DNA of 64,000 bases from JBCBKP01 sp038521625 (GCA_038521625.1 JBCBKP010000010.1:1-64000); one strand, 5' to 3'; counted from the first letter of the stretch, positions 35,278 through 45,040 are shown. Numbers and translations: made by a program. The notes: generated from the sequence alone by a model not told the origin.

Positions 35278-36660
35278 ATGCGGCTCGAGAGATCCATACG
35301 ACGCCTCTGTCTGCTCGCGCTCGGCTTCGCCGGTGCCGCGATCGCGCAGAACAGCCCGGTCGCGTACACGAACGCCAAGCTGATCCCGATCGACGGCGAG
35401 GAGATCGAGCGCGGCACGCTTGTGATCGAGGGCGGCAAGATCGTCGCCGTCGGCCCGACCGGGCGCGTCACCATCCCGCGCGGCGCCGACGAGATCAACA
35501 TGGCCGGCAACGTGATCATGCCCGGGCTGGTGGACACCCACAGCCACATCGGCGGCGTCGGCGGGGCCGACAGCAGCGGGCCGATCCAGCCGGGCGTCGC
35601 CGTCTACGACTCGATCAACGTTCGGAGCGGGGGCTTCAGGCGGGCCGTCGCGGGCGGGCTGACGAGCCTGAACATCATGCCCGGCTCGGGCCACCTGAGC
35701 AGCGGCAAGACCGTCTACGTCAAGCTCCGGTTCTTCGAGGACAACGCCCCGTCGACGATCGACGACATCACCTACCGATTCGACGACGGCTCGCCGATGG
35801 GCGGGCTCAAGATGGCCAACGGCACCAACCCGATGCGGGACGGCGGCGCCGGCGGATTCCCCGGCACGCGCGGCAAGGCGGCCTTCCTCGTGCGCGAGCA
35901 GTTCATCAAGGCCCGCGAGTACGCCGCCAAGGTCGCGGCCGCGGGCGACGACGAGAGCATGCTCCCGCCGCGCGACCTGCACCTCGAGACACTGGCCGAG
36001 GTTCTCGCCGGCGAGCGGGTCGTCCACCACCACACGCACCGCCACGACGACATCTCGACCGTGCTCCGCCTGAAGGAGGAGTTCGGGTTCGAGGTGGTGC
36101 TGCACCACCTCAGCGAGGGCTGGATGGTGGCCGACGAGATCGCGGCGGCCGGCGCCGCCTGCTCGGTCATCATGATCGACTCGCCGGGCGGCAAGCTCGA
36201 GGCCGCGCGGCTGAGCTACGAGACCGGCAAGATCCTCGAGGAGGCCGGCGCCAACGTCAGCTTCCACACCGACGACTGGATCACGGACTCTCGGTACTTC
36301 TTCCGCTCGGCGGCGCTGGCCGTGCGGGCGGGGATGTCGCGCGAGGGCGGACTGCGGTCGCTGACGCTTTCGGGCGCCGAACAGCTCGATATCGAGGACC
36401 GCGTCGGCTCGCTGACGGTCGGCAAGGACGCGGACTTCATCGTCCTCGACGGCGACCCGTTCAGCGTCTACACCAAGGTGCTGGAGACCTACGTCGAGGG
36501 CCGCCGGGTCTTCGATCGGAACAACCCCGAGCACCGGCTGTACGCCGTCGGCGGGTACGGGGCCGCGCACGACACCGAGCCGTACTTCTGCTGCTACGAC
36601 GCGTTCATGCGCCGCGGCAACGCCGGGATGCGAGCCGTCTTCGTCGGAGGGGGCGAGTGA
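35278..36660 (+). CDS. Exported amidohydrolase (active member of a pair)
   Basis: 460 residues. Signal peptide 1-23 (ending GAAIAQ). Imidazolonepropionase/dihydroorotase-like TIM barrel. Metal ligands are His88 and His90 (VDTHSHIGG), further histidines at 250-256 (VVHHHTHRHDD), His276-His277 (VVLHHLSEG) and Asp332 (SFHTDDW). The C-terminal beta-sandwich motif is RVGSLTVGKDADFIVLDGDP. The start at 35278 is chosen because GGAGGA lies 5 bases upstream. The ATG at 35266 is too close to the promoter-like TATGCT at 35239. The next gene overlaps its stop codon. The substrate is probably a cyclic amide or dipeptide-like amide. Confidence 0.85.
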   Translation: MRLERSIRRLCLLALGFAGAAIAQNSPVAYTNAKLIPIDGEEIERGTLVIEGGKIVAVGPTGRVTIPRGADEINMAGNVIMPGLVDTHSHIGGVGGADSSGPIQPGVAVYDSINVRSGGFRRAVAGGLTSLNIMPGSGHLSSGKTVYVKLRFFEDNAPSTIDDITYRFDDGSPMGGLKMANGTNPMRDGGAGGFPGTRGKAAFLVREQFIKAREYAAKVAAAGDDESMLPPRDLHLETLAEVLAGERVVHHHTHRHDDISTVLRLKEEFGFEVVLHHLSEGWMVADEIAAAGAACSVIMIDSPGGKLEAARLSYETGKILEEAGANVSFHTDDWITDSRYFFRSAALAVRAGMSREGGLRSLTLSGAEQLDIEDRVGSLTVGKDADFIVLDGDPFSVYTKVLETYVEGRRVFDRNNPEHRLYAVGGYGAAHDTEPYFCCYDAFMRRGNAGMRAVFVGGGE

Positions 36661-37895
36661 TGCGAGCGACCCGTGTTCTCAGCGCGATCGTCGCGGCGGC
36701 CGCCGCACTCTCGGCCAATTTCTCGGCCACGGCCCAGCCGCTCGCCGTCCGCGGCGGCGTGGTGCACACGATGGCGGGCGAACCGATCCGCGACGGCGTG
36801 GTGCTCATCCGCGACGGCAAGATCGCCCGCGTCGGCCCGGCGGACCGCGTCTCGATCCCGCGCGGCGCGACCGTGCTCGAGGCCGAGGTGGTCACCCCCG
36901 GGCTCATCGACGCGCACTGCGTCGCCGGGCTCGCCGGTCTCTACAACAGCGGCGGCCAGGCGCACGATCAGGACCAGCTCGAGGCCTCCAGCCCGATCCA
37001 GCCGCAGCTGCGCGCGATCGACGCGTACAACGCCCGCGAGGAGCTCGTCGCCTGGCTCCGCAGTTTCGGCGTCACGACGATCCACACCGGGCACGGGCCC
37101 GGCGCGCTGATCTCGGGCCAGACCATGCTCGCCAAGACGGTCGGCGACACGGTGGAAGAGGCGATGATCGACGACGCCGTGGCCGTGGCCGCCACCCTCG
37201 ACCCGGCCGCCTTCGGCGGCAGCGGCGCGCCGGGCACGCGCGCCAAGGCCATGCAGATGCTCCGGAGCGAGCTGATCAAGGCCTCCGAATACCGGGCCAA
37301 GCTCGAGGCCGCCGGAGACGGCGAAGGCCCCGGGCGTGACCTGAAGCTCGAGACGCTGGTCCGGGTGCTCGACAACGAGCTGCCCCTGATGATCACCGCC
37401 CACCGGGCGCAGGACATCGCGAGCTGCCTGCGGCTGGCCGAGGAGTTCGGCTTCACGCTCTGGCTGGACATGGCGACCGAGGCCTACGTCCTGACGGACG
37501 AGATCCGCGCCGCGAACGTGCCTGTGATCGTGCATCCGACGATGTACCGAGCGACGGGCGAGGCCGAGAACCTCAGCTTCGAGACCGCCGCCACGCTCCG
37601 CGACGCCGGCATCGAGGTCGTCCTCCAGGGCGGGTACGAGGGATACGTCCCCAAGGTCCGCGTCGTGCTCTATGAGGCCGCGATGGCGGCCGCGCACGGG
37701 CTCGGATTCGAGCGGGCGCTCGAGTCGATCACGATCGGGCCCGCGCGGCTGCTCGGCATCGACGACCGCGTCGGATCGATCGAGCGCGGCAAGGACGCCG
37801 ACCTGGTGCTCTTCAACGGCGACCCGTTCGAGTACACGACCAACGTGACGGCGGTCATCATCGACGGCGAGGTCGCCAGCGAAATTCGCCGCTGA
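36660..37895 (+). CDS. Amidohydrolase-like protein lacking metal ligands (probable pseudoenzyme)
   Basis: 411 residues. Signal peptide 1-26 (ending SATAQP). Clear paralogue of the preceding gene: same order of motifs and shared C-terminal RVGSIERGKDADLVLFNGDP. The HxH motif has become His86-Cys-Val (LIDAHCVAG). The HH pair is LDM (FTLWLDMATEA). The barrel aspartate region reads VLQGGYEGY in place of SFHTDDW. Only His248 (ITAHRAQDI) keeps its place. It should not hold the usual metal centre and may act as a structural partner of the upstream protein. TGATG overlap with GGAGGGGG upstream shows translational coupling. Confidence 0.75.
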   Translation: MRATRVLSAIVAAAAALSANFSATAQPLAVRGGVVHTMAGEPIRDGVVLIRDGKIARVGPADRVSIPRGATVLEAEVVTPGLIDAHCVAGLAGLYNSGGQAHDQDQLEASSPIQPQLRAIDAYNAREELVAWLRSFGVTTIHTGHGPGALISGQTMLAKTVGDTVEEAMIDDAVAVAATLDPAAFGGSGAPGTRAKAMQMLRSELIKASEYRAKLEAAGDGEGPGRDLKLETLVRVLDNELPLMITAHRAQDIASCLRLAEEFGFTLWLDMATEAYVLTDEIRAANVPVIVHPTMYRATGEAENLSFETAATLRDAGIEVVLQGGYEGYVPKVRVVLYEAAMAAAHGLGFERALESITIGPARLLGIDDRVGSIERGKDADLVLFNGDPFEYTTNVTAVIIDGEVASEIRR

Positions 37896-37901
37896 TCGGA
37901 C

Positions 37902-40439
37902 TCAGAACGGCGGCATCGAGCACGACCCGAGGAAGTCGTAGATCCCGAGCGAGCCAGTCCGCCGGCCGCTCCCGATCGGGCTACCCGGCGGGGCCGGCGC
38001 GGCCGAGCGCGTGGGCGGCGGATCGTCGAACGGGCGCATCTGATGGCGAGCGGCGAGCTTCGCGAGGCCCTGCGCGTGCGGCGTTGTGTCTTGTCCTATA
38101 CCCGACTGACGGAAACGCTCGATCTGCGTGTCGGCGGCCGCGCGGACCGAGAGCGAGACCGACGCGTCCTGGGCCGTCTCGATGAGCCGCTCGAGCAGCA
38201 CGGCCTGGGTCACGTGGCGGATCTGGGCGAGCCGCGCGGGCTCGCCCGGCGGGCCCTCGATCACCGCGGTCGTCAGCCGATCGAGCGTCTCCTCGAGGCC
38301 GAGCTGGCGCCCGTCGATGCGTCGCTGCTCGTGCAGTCGTGAGAGACGGACCGGGTCGAGGATCAGCGAGATAACCAGATCCGACACGACGGAGGCGGCG
38401 CGGAGCGGGTCGTGGAGCGGGCGGGTGTTGCCGCGGAGAACTTCACGAGCGCGTGACGCGCCGACCGTGTCCGGGTTCAGCGCCGCGATCGCGGCGTCGG
38501 GCGTATCGAGGGCCGCGGGCTCGATCGTCTCCAGCAGCGCCCCGAGCGCCGCGCGCTGCCGGTCCGCGTCGACGGGCGTCGGGCTCAACGGCTCATCGAC
38601 GGCGCGGATCCCGTGGGTGTACTCGACGCCGGCGATGACCTTGGCCGCCGCCTCGACCTGGTATCGATGGTGCAGGTAGACCGGCACGAACGTGTCGTTG
38701 AGCTCGGCCAGCGGCGCCCGCTCGGGGATCCGGTCGCGTCCGAAGCCCGCGAGCGCCACCGAACGGACCCGCATCGCCTCTCGAAGCGCCGCGACGGGAT
38801 CCGCCCCGTTGTCCCAGAGCGCCGCGTGCGGGTGCGCACTCCCGGCGGGCCTGGCGTCCGCGTCGGACATGTACAGCTGACCCGAGCCGTACGCCTCTCG
38901 GATGATCGCGTCGAGCTCGGCCGTCTCGTCGGCGTCTGCCGGGAACTGCGCGTAAGCGAAGCGGACACAGAAGACGTCCCACTCGCCGACGCCGGTGTCG
39001 TAGGCCTCGGAGAAGTCGAGCGACCCGTCGGCGCGGGCGCGCACGAGCGGCGCCGGGTAGTCCATGACGCTGGCGCGGTCCCGCGCGCTGGCGGCGAAGT
39101 TGTGGGCGAACCCGAGCGTGTGGCCGACCTCGTGGGCCGACAGCTGGCGGAGACGCGCGAGCGAGATCTCGACCGGGTCATCGGGATCGCCGGTGCCGGT
39201 CTTGGCGGTGCCCGCGAGCCCCTCGAAGATGCGTCGGTCCTGGCGCACGCGCAGCGAGCCGAGCGAGACGTGACCCTTGATGATCTCGCCCGTCCGCGGG
39301 TCGGCGACCGAGGCTCCGTACGACCAGCCCCGGGTCGCCCGGTGCACCCACTGGATGACGTTGTACCGCACGTCGAGCGGGTGGATGCCCTCGGGGAGTT
39401 CCTCGACGCGGTAGGCATCGACGAATCCGGCGGCCCGGAACGCGTCGCCCCACCAGCGTGCGCCCTCGATGAGCGCCGTCCGAACCGGCTCCGGCGCTCC
39501 GCGGTCCACGTAGTAGACGATCGGCTCGACCGCGGTCGAGACCTCGGCCTCGGGGTCGGTCTTCTCGAGCCGGTGGCGCGCGATCCATCGCTTCGTGATC
39601 GGGCCGTCGAGCGGCGCCGCGTAGTCGGCGTAACGCTCGCTGAACGACGCCATCCGCGGGTCCCACGCCCGCGGCGTGTAGCCGTCGTCCGGAAGCCGCA
39701 CGAGCGTGTGGCGGATCGCGAGCGTGACCGAGGTCGGGTCCGGCGTCGTCGCGCGGACCTCACGCCCCGGCTGCGAGCCCGAGAAGGTCAGGACGGCTTC
39801 CATCACCGTGTTCTCGGGGAACGACAGCGCCGCGCGGGTATCGGCCAGGCTGCGACGCCTGTCGAGCGAGAAGCTCCCCTGACCGGCCCCCCGGAGCCGG
39901 TTCGCGATGCCGGTCGCGTCACGCACGACAAACGACGTCGCATCGACCAGGATCCGGTCTGCCGATCGTTCCTCGATCTCGCCCGCCCAGACGATCGAGG
40001 TCGCGAACGCTTCTCGCACGGCCTCGCGCTCCGCGAGGTTCTCCGACTCGGCGCGGAACGAGAGGTTCTGCTCCTCGATCACGAGCCGGCCGCCGAGCTC
40101 GCGGATGGTCACGACCGACGTGCCGCCGAGCTGGCCGCGGTCGAGCCCGACCGGGTTCGAACCCAGGCCCGCACGGAGCGCGCGAACGTACAGGTACTCG
40201 CCCACGACGCCCGTCTCGGGGTCCGGCGCGGGGAGGCCCATCCAGACCTTCCCGTTCTCATGGTCGAGGTACAGATCGACGAGCCCGCCGAGGTGCTCGA
40301 GGTCCGCCGCCGCCTCGAACATGACGGCCCGCATGACCGGAACGTCCTCCGAGCGCTCGGCGGATTCGGTCGGCGACTGCGAGGCGCAGCCTGGCAGCAA
40401 GAGAAGCAACGCGACTGCGGTGAGGGTCGGCCGTGTCAT
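37902..40439 (-). CDS. Lipoprotein zinc metalloprotease (DUF5117/DUF4953-type)
   Basis: 845 residues. Signal peptide with lipobox LLLLPGC, then a beta-rich N-domain and a metzincin-type active site HEVGHTLGFAHN: zinc ligands His436, His440 and His446, general base Glu437. A Met-turn candidate (ASVMDYPAPLV) follows 20 residues later, as expected for metzincins. The helical C-terminal 300 residues are not recognised. It is probably attached to the outer membrane and degrades proteins outside the cytoplasm. The ATG at 40439 has no Shine-Dalgarno site. TAGGCT lies exactly 6 bases upstream. Confidence 0.85.
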   Translation of the reverse strand: MTRPTLTAVALLLLLPGCASQSPTESAERSEDVPVMRAVMFEAAADLEHLGGLVDLYLDHENGKVWMGLPAPDPETGVVGEYLYVRALRAGLGSNPVGLDRGQLGGTSVVTIRELGGRLVIEEQNLSFRAESENLAEREAVREAFATSIVWAGEIEERSADRILVDATSFVVRDATGIANRLRGAGQGSFSLDRRRSLADTRAALSFPENTVMEAVLTFSGSQPGREVRATTPDPTSVTLAIRHTLVRLPDDGYTPRAWDPRMASFSERYADYAAPLDGPITKRWIARHRLEKTDPEAEVSTAVEPIVYYVDRGAPEPVRTALIEGARWWGDAFRAAGFVDAYRVEELPEGIHPLDVRYNVIQWVHRATRGWSYGASVADPRTGEIIKGHVSLGSLRVRQDRRIFEGLAGTAKTGTGDPDDPVEISLARLRQLSAHEVGHTLGFAHNFAASARDRASVMDYPAPLVRARADGSLDFSEAYDTGVGEWDVFCVRFAYAQFPADADETAELDAIIREAYGSGQLYMSDADARPAGSAHPHAALWDNGADPVAALREAMRVRSVALAGFGRDRIPERAPLAELNDTFVPVYLHHRYQVEAAAKVIAGVEYTHGIRAVDEPLSPTPVDADRQRAALGALLETIEPAALDTPDAAIAALNPDTVGASRAREVLRGNTRPLHDPLRAASVVSDLVISLILDPVRLSRLHEQRRIDGRQLGLEETLDRLTTAVIEGPPGEPARLAQIRHVTQAVLLERLIETAQDASVSLSVRAAADTQIERFRQSGIGQDTTPHAQGLAKLAARHQMRPFDDPPPTRSAAPAPPGSPIGSGRRTGSLGIYDFLGSCSMPPF

Positions 40440-40445
40440 GGCGCG

Positions 40446-40451
40446 AGCCTA
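40446..40451 (-). promoter_or_regulatory. -10-like element for leaderless metalloprotease gene
   Basis: TAGGCT on the minus strand ends 6 bases before the ATG at 40439, within the 32-bp gap after the propeller gene. Confidence 0.45.
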
Positions 40452-40471
40452 CCGCCTCGCGCGTCGCTTGG

Positions 40472-43400
40472 TCACTGCGTCTCGTCGCGTCCCGACGGCG
40501 TCAGGATGATCCGTGCGTTGATGAACTCGAAGTCGTCCAGGTCCGCAGTGCCCGCAACCGATCGGATCGTGACGGTGTTCTCACCCGGACGGAGCATCCG
40601 CAGCGGAATCGCCAGGCGCTGCGCCGCGAACCGCCCGTCCGCGGGCGACCGGCGGAGCGTCTCGGGCAGACGCACCCCGTTGATCTCGATCGGGTTCGGC
40701 GCCTGGCTGCCCTTGACGAGCAACTCGATCGCCGCACGCCGGACGTTCGGCGGGAGCTGGTCGCGGCGGAGCGTGAACTCGAAGTTGGCCTCGAGGCCTT
40801 CCGATTCGCGCTGGAAGCGGCTGTTGATCGAGCCCGAGAAGTCGTCGTTGCCCAGGTGATGCACCTCGGGTTCGTCCTCGAGCGCGATCTCGAACAGGCT
40901 CTCCGGCTCGAGGCGGAACACCAGCCTGGCGCCCTGCTCGATGACCCGTGCCGCGACGCCGATCGCCAGCGGCTCGTAGCCGAGCGCCGACGCCGAGATC
41001 GCCAGCTGGTCGGGCGGGTTCATCAGCCCGATCGAGAAGGTGCCGTCCCGTCCGGTGCGGACGGGACGGACGCCCTCGTCGTCGAGATCGAGCCGGACCA
41101 CGGCACCTCGGATCGGATCGCCGGACTCGTCGTCGATCACGACGCCGCGTGCGACCATCGCCGCCAGCGGCACCGCGTCCTCGGCCGCGGGATCGAGCAC
41201 GATGCGGAGGTTGACGAACTCGAAATCGTCGGCGTCGCTGCCGCGGTATGCAGAACGAACCCGGACGGTGTTGCCGCCGCGCCGGAGGATGTCCGGCGGG
41301 ATCTCGAGCGCGACCTCGCCGAAGCTGCCGTCGTCGGGCGACTCGGGGATCGGCTGATCGAGCATGCGGCCGTTGATCAGCACGCGGTTGAAGAGCTGGC
41401 TGCCCTTCACGAACATCCGCAGCTCGGGCTCGCGTGCCGCGCGGAGCTGTGCGCTGCCGATCGCGAAGTCCAGGTCGAGCTCGTCGCCCTCGCTGGCGCG
41501 CTGGAACTGGCTGTTGATCGAACCCGAGAAGTCGTCGTCGCCGAGGTGATGCACCTCCGGGATCGCCTCGAGCGCGATCGTGCCCGGGTTCTCGCGCCGC
41601 AGGCGAAGAACAACGAACTCGCCGTCCTCGAGCTCGGACGCGACCACGTTGATCGCCCCGGGCACGTAGCCGTCGACCGAAGCCGTCAGCGCGGCGTTTT
41701 CGGGCATGTCATCCACGCTGAACGCGAATTCACCCAACGAATCCGTTGCGACCTGCACGCCGGCACCGGCCTCGAGATCGAGCCGCACGATCGCGCCCGC
41801 GAGCGGCTCATCCGTCGCCGCGTCGAGCACCTCGCCGCCGAGGCGGTACCTCGCGAGGAGCTCGAACGGCGCCGGGATCGCGAGCGTCGGGTCGGCGATT
41901 ACTATCTCGAAGGTCTCGTTGAGAGGCGTCCCGGGAAGATCCTCGGCGAATCCGAGCGCCGGCTCGGCCTCCCCGGCCTGGCTCTCGAACGCGATCACGC
42001 TGTCATCCTCGGCCGACACGTCGGGCGTCACGGACGCGAGCACGACCTCCTCGCCGCCGAGCGGGACCTCGATCTGGTCGCGCGACGTCTCGCCGATCTC
42101 GGCGCGGGCCAGCTCGACCTCGGGATCCGTCCCGTCGGGTCCGGCGGGGTCCGCGATCGCCTCCGGCACGCCGAAGCCGAGGGCCTCGAGCTCGGGCATC
42201 GCGAGCGACTCGGACGGGGGAGCCTCGAGGTCGAACACGTCCCCCGTCGCGATCGGCGCGGCCGCCTCGAACTCGTCCGTCGCGAGCGCCAGATCGTCGG
42301 CGTCGAGGTTCTCGAGCTCGACGCCGAACTCGGCGACGTCGGCGGTCACGTCGACCGCGGCGCCCTCGATGACCGGCCCGTCTCGCTCAAGCACCGACGC
42401 GAGCGCCCGCTCCGCGCGCGCGTCCGCCTCGAGATCGGTCGTGGCGGCGCCCTCCGTCGCCGGCGTCGAGAAGTCCAGCGCGAGCTCGTCGGGAACGCCG
42501 AGATCGATCGCCGGCAGCGGCTCGAGCGCCGCCGCGGCCTCGACAACGGCCGAGTCCGAGGACGCGACCTCGACGGCCACGCCGTCCGTCGCGCCTGTTG
42601 CGAGCTGGGGAACCAGCTCCGCCGAGTCGGCCGTCGCGTCGGTGTTCCCCCGGATCGACGGGCCGCCGACCGGCGCCACCTCGGAGCGGGCGATCGGCGC
42701 GTCGAACTCGGCGCTCGCCTCGACGCCCGCCACCTCGGGTGCCGCCAGCGCGATCTCGCTCTGCTCGACCGGATCGATCGATTCGAGCGCCGCGGCGTCG
42801 AACGACTCGGCGGAGGCGGTTGAGGCCGACGCCTCGAACGAGGCCTCCACGTCGAGGCCATCGGCCCTCGTCTCTCCGATCTCGCCGCCGGGCCGGAGCG
42901 TGGTGGCCACCTCGATCGACGTCGTCCCGTCGAGCGCGGCTTCGGGTCGATCGACTCTCGCCGCTTCGCGCTCAGCGGTCGGCGTCGGGGCCTCGCGGGC
43001 GAGGGTCGCAGCGACCGCAGCGGGTGTCGCGACGTCGGCCGCACGGACGTCCTCCGCTTCGAGATTCGTCTCCGAGACCTCGAACGCCTGCGCCGCGGCC
43101 GAACGCGATGACTCGGACCTGCTCGTCCGGACCGCCGCGGCGTCGATCGCACGCGCCGCGGGTGCGTCCATCGCCGGCGCCATCTGCGCGGACGAGACGT
43201 CGAGCTCGGGCATCGCGACGTCGGGGCGTTCGCTCTCGGGCGACTCCGCGCGCTCCATGTTCGCCTCGGTGATCGCACCGCGGAGCTGCGACACCGCGTT
43301 GGACCGCGCCGCCGCCGAGCTCAACGCGACACGCACGCCGCGATCGCCGCTCGGCGTCCCGGGGACCGCCTCGACGGTCCAGAACGCGAGCAGGGCCATC

Positions 43401-44599
43401 AGCGCGGCATGCAAGATCAGGGAAGCGAGCACGCAGCGCGCCATGAGCCCGAGCGTCTCGAGCTGTCGCGCCCAGACGCCGCCGGTCGCGAGACGGCGCA
43501 GCATCGCGAGCAGCAGCACGATCGCAAGCGCCGCGAGGATCCACGGGAGCAGCGCGAGCAGTTCGCCCCAGAGCCCGGCGTAGACGGTTGTCCGCCGCAG
43601 GTAGACCTCGCGTGAGACGCTGCGGAACAGGTCGCTCCCGCCGAGGCTGCCCTCGCGATCGGAGGAGAAGCGGAGCTCGAACCCCTCCATGCCGAGCGAC
43701 GGCTCGAGCTCGTCGGCCGAGGTGTTGACCGAGGCGTCGAGCGCCATCGGTACGCCGAAACCGTCGTCGGCGGAGAAGCGGGCACGGTAGAGGTCCAGAC
43801 CGCCGATGCCGCCCTCACGGTCCGACGCGAAGTAGACGAAATCACCGACCGGCGACCAGGCCGGCGTCAGATCATCCCCATCCGACGAGAGCGGGGCGAC
43901 GAGCTGTGCGGCGCCGTCGAGCGTGAGGCGGTAGATATCGACGCCCGGGTCGACCGGCTCTCCCGTCGTCTCGTCGGGCACGGATAGAGCGCGCGGGCGG
44001 TCGGAGCTGAACAGCAGCTCGGGCGGGCGCCCTTCGAGCGCCGGGCTCGGCGCCGGGCCGAACTCGTCGCTCGGGCTGTTGACGCCCGCGCCCATCGGCT
44101 CGGGGATGCCGAAGCTCAGGCCGCCGGCGTCGCGCCCGACGGCCACGCGCCAGAGATCGGTGCCGCCCTCGCCGCCCGGGCGATCGCTCGCGAAGTACAG
44201 CCAGCCGCCGTCCGCGGAGAACGCCGGCGTGAACTCGTTGTCGGGCGTGTTGAGCTGCGCGACCGGCTCGACCCCGTCCCACGCGCCGCCGCGGCGCCTC
44301 GCAAGGAGCAGATCCGTGTCGCCGGCATCGCTCGGACGCGTGAAGACCGCGAGCCCGCCGTCGGGATGGAAGGCCGGCGAGCCCTCGTCGGCCTCGGTGT
44401 TGATCGCCTCGCCCAAGGACTCGGGCGGCCGCCACATGATGTCCCGCGGCGGCTGGCCGTCCGCTTCGAGCTGGAGCACGCCGCCGTCGGTATAGACCTC
44501 GCGCCGCTCGATGCCGAACCACCAGTAGCCCGCCGCGCCGAGCGAGACCGCCGCCGCGCCGCCCAGCAGCAGAGCCTTGGTCGTGGATCGTCCTGCCAT
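40472..44599 (-). CDS. Membrane-spanning PD40 propeller protein with Ala/Glu linker and duplicated beta domains
   Basis: 1375 residues. Order of parts: transmembrane helix 8-28; TolB-like PD40 beta-propeller about 70-330 (FTPAFSADGGWLYFASDRPG and similar repeats); helices 343-368 and 384-408; a 480-residue linker rich in Ala, Glu, Asp, Ser and Val (about 420-900); then two tandem copies, 912-1137 and 1147-1368, each made of a carboxypeptidase-regulatory-like domain (GGEVLDAATDEPLAGAIVRL, GVVIDDESGDPIRGAVVRL) and a jelly-roll with the shared motif PEVHHLG.DDFSGSINS. Topology predicts that propeller and C-terminus are both periplasmic. Last gene of the TPR-exbB-exbD operon, 24 bp after exbD, with GAGGAG before the ATG. 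Function unknown; context suggests it is driven by the ExbB/ExbD motor. Confidence 0.75.
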   Translation of the reverse strand: MAGRSTTKALLLGGAAAVSLGAAGYWWFGIERREVYTDGGVLQLEADGQPPRDIMWRPPESLGEAINTEADEGSPAFHPDGGLAVFTRPSDAGDTDLLLARRRGGAWDGVEPVAQLNTPDNEFTPAFSADGGWLYFASDRPGGEGGTDLWRVAVGRDAGGLSFGIPEPMGAGVNSPSDEFGPAPSPALEGRPPELLFSSDRPRALSVPDETTGEPVDPGVDIYRLTLDGAAQLVAPLSSDGDDLTPAWSPVGDFVYFASDREGGIGGLDLYRARFSADDGFGVPMALDASVNTSADELEPSLGMEGFELRFSSDREGSLGGSDLFRSVSREVYLRRTTVYAGLWGELLALLPWILAALAIVLLLAMLRRLATGGVWARQLETLGLMARCVLASLILHAALMALLAFWTVEAVPGTPSGDRGVRVALSSAAARSNAVSQLRGAITEANMERAESPESERPDVAMPELDVSSAQMAPAMDAPAARAIDAAAVRTSRSESSRSAAAQAFEVSETNLEAEDVRAADVATPAAVAATLAREAPTPTAEREAARVDRPEAALDGTTSIEVATTLRPGGEIGETRADGLDVEASFEASASTASAESFDAAALESIDPVEQSEIALAAPEVAGVEASAEFDAPIARSEVAPVGGPSIRGNTDATADSAELVPQLATGATDGVAVEVASSDSAVVEAAAALEPLPAIDLGVPDELALDFSTPATEGAATTDLEADARAERALASVLERDGPVIEGAAVDVTADVAEFGVELENLDADDLALATDEFEAAAPIATGDVFDLEAPPSESLAMPELEALGFGVPEAIADPAGPDGTDPEVELARAEIGETSRDQIEVPLGGEEVVLASVTPDVSAEDDSVIAFESQAGEAEPALGFAEDLPGTPLNETFEIVIADPTLAIPAPFELLARYRLGGEVLDAATDEPLAGAIVRLDLEAGAGVQVATDSLGEFAFSVDDMPENAALTASVDGYVPGAINVVASELEDGEFVVLRLRRENPGTIALEAIPEVHHLGDDDFSGSINSQFQRASEGDELDLDFAIGSAQLRAAREPELRMFVKGSQLFNRVLINGRMLDQPIPESPDDGSFGEVALEIPPDILRRGGNTVRVRSAYRGSDADDFEFVNLRIVLDPAAEDAVPLAAMVARGVVIDDESGDPIRGAVVRLDLDDEGVRPVRTGRDGTFSIGLMNPPDQLAISASALGYEPLAIGVAARVIEQGARLVFRLEPESLFEIALEDEPEVHHLGNDDFSGSINSRFQRESEGLEANFEFTLRRDQLPPNVRRAAIELLVKGSQAPNPIEINGVRLPETLRRSPADGRFAAQRLAIPLRMLRPGENTVTIRSVAGTADLDDFEFINARIILTPSGRDETQ

Positions 44600-44623
44600 C
44601 GCGCGGCTCCTCGGTTCGGGCGG

Positions 44624-45040
44624 CTAGTTGAGCGGGACGGTGTCGAGGTACGGATCGTTCACGCCGGCGGCCTTGCAGATGTCGAGCACGCGCGCCACGA
44701 GGCCGTAGGGCGCGTCGCGATCGCCGCGCACGCTGACCTTCTGCGCCGGGTTGCGCTCGATGGCGCCGGTGACGATGGAGCGCAGACCCTCGAGATCGAC
44801 CGAGCGGCCATCGACGACGATCGCGCCGGTTTGGTCCACGCTGATGATGATCTCGCGGAGCGCGGTCGAGATCGGCCCCGCGGCCTCGGCCTCCGGCAGC
44901 GTGACCTTGAGCTCGCGGAGCGCCTCCTGGCGGTAGGTCGTCGCGACGAGGAAGAAGATCAGCAGCAGGAAGACGATGTCGATGATCGGCGTGAGCTCGA
45001 TCGACGGCGATTCCGGCGCTCGTTTGGTCCCGATGAGCAT
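44624..45040 (-). CDS. ExbD/TolR family motor protein
   Basis: 138 residues, normal length. A single transmembrane helix carries the proton-channel aspartate Asp21 (ELTPIIDIVFLLLIFFLV), followed by a periplasmic domain (EIIISVDQTGAIVVDG, RGDRDAPYGLVARVLDICK). With ExbB/TolQ it forms a proton-driven motor that energises an outer-membrane or envelope partner. The ATG follows the exbB stop by 9 bp, with TAAGGAG as ribosome site. The downstream partner is the propeller protein, not TonB or TolA. Confidence 0.93.
   Translation of the reverse strand: MLIGTKRAPESPSIELTPIIDIVFLLLIFFLVATTYRQEALRELKVTLPEAEAAGPISTALREIIISVDQTGAIVVDGRSVDLEGLRSIVTGAIERNPAQKVSVRGDRDAPYGLVARVLDICKAAGVNDPYLDTVPLN

Noticed and set aside
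34404..35278. Plus-strand frame running through the nitrilase into the amidohydrolases (1163 codons)
   Set aside because: Only its last part is real (the second amidohydrolase from 36660). The earlier part is an out-of-frame reading of the nitrilase and first amidohydrolase.
38613..40859. Plus-strand open frame of 748 codons
   Set aside because: Antisense to the zinc metalloprotease and the end of the propeller gene; no motifs.
41700..43200. Repetitive-looking GC-rich DNA suggesting a tandem repeat array
   Set aside because: No exact repeat unit; it is low-complexity coding sequence for an Ala/Glu/Asp-rich linker.
42346..43278. Arg/Ser/Thr-rich open frame within the propeller gene
   Set aside because: Same strand, other frame of the Ala/Glu linker; a by-product of its biased codons.
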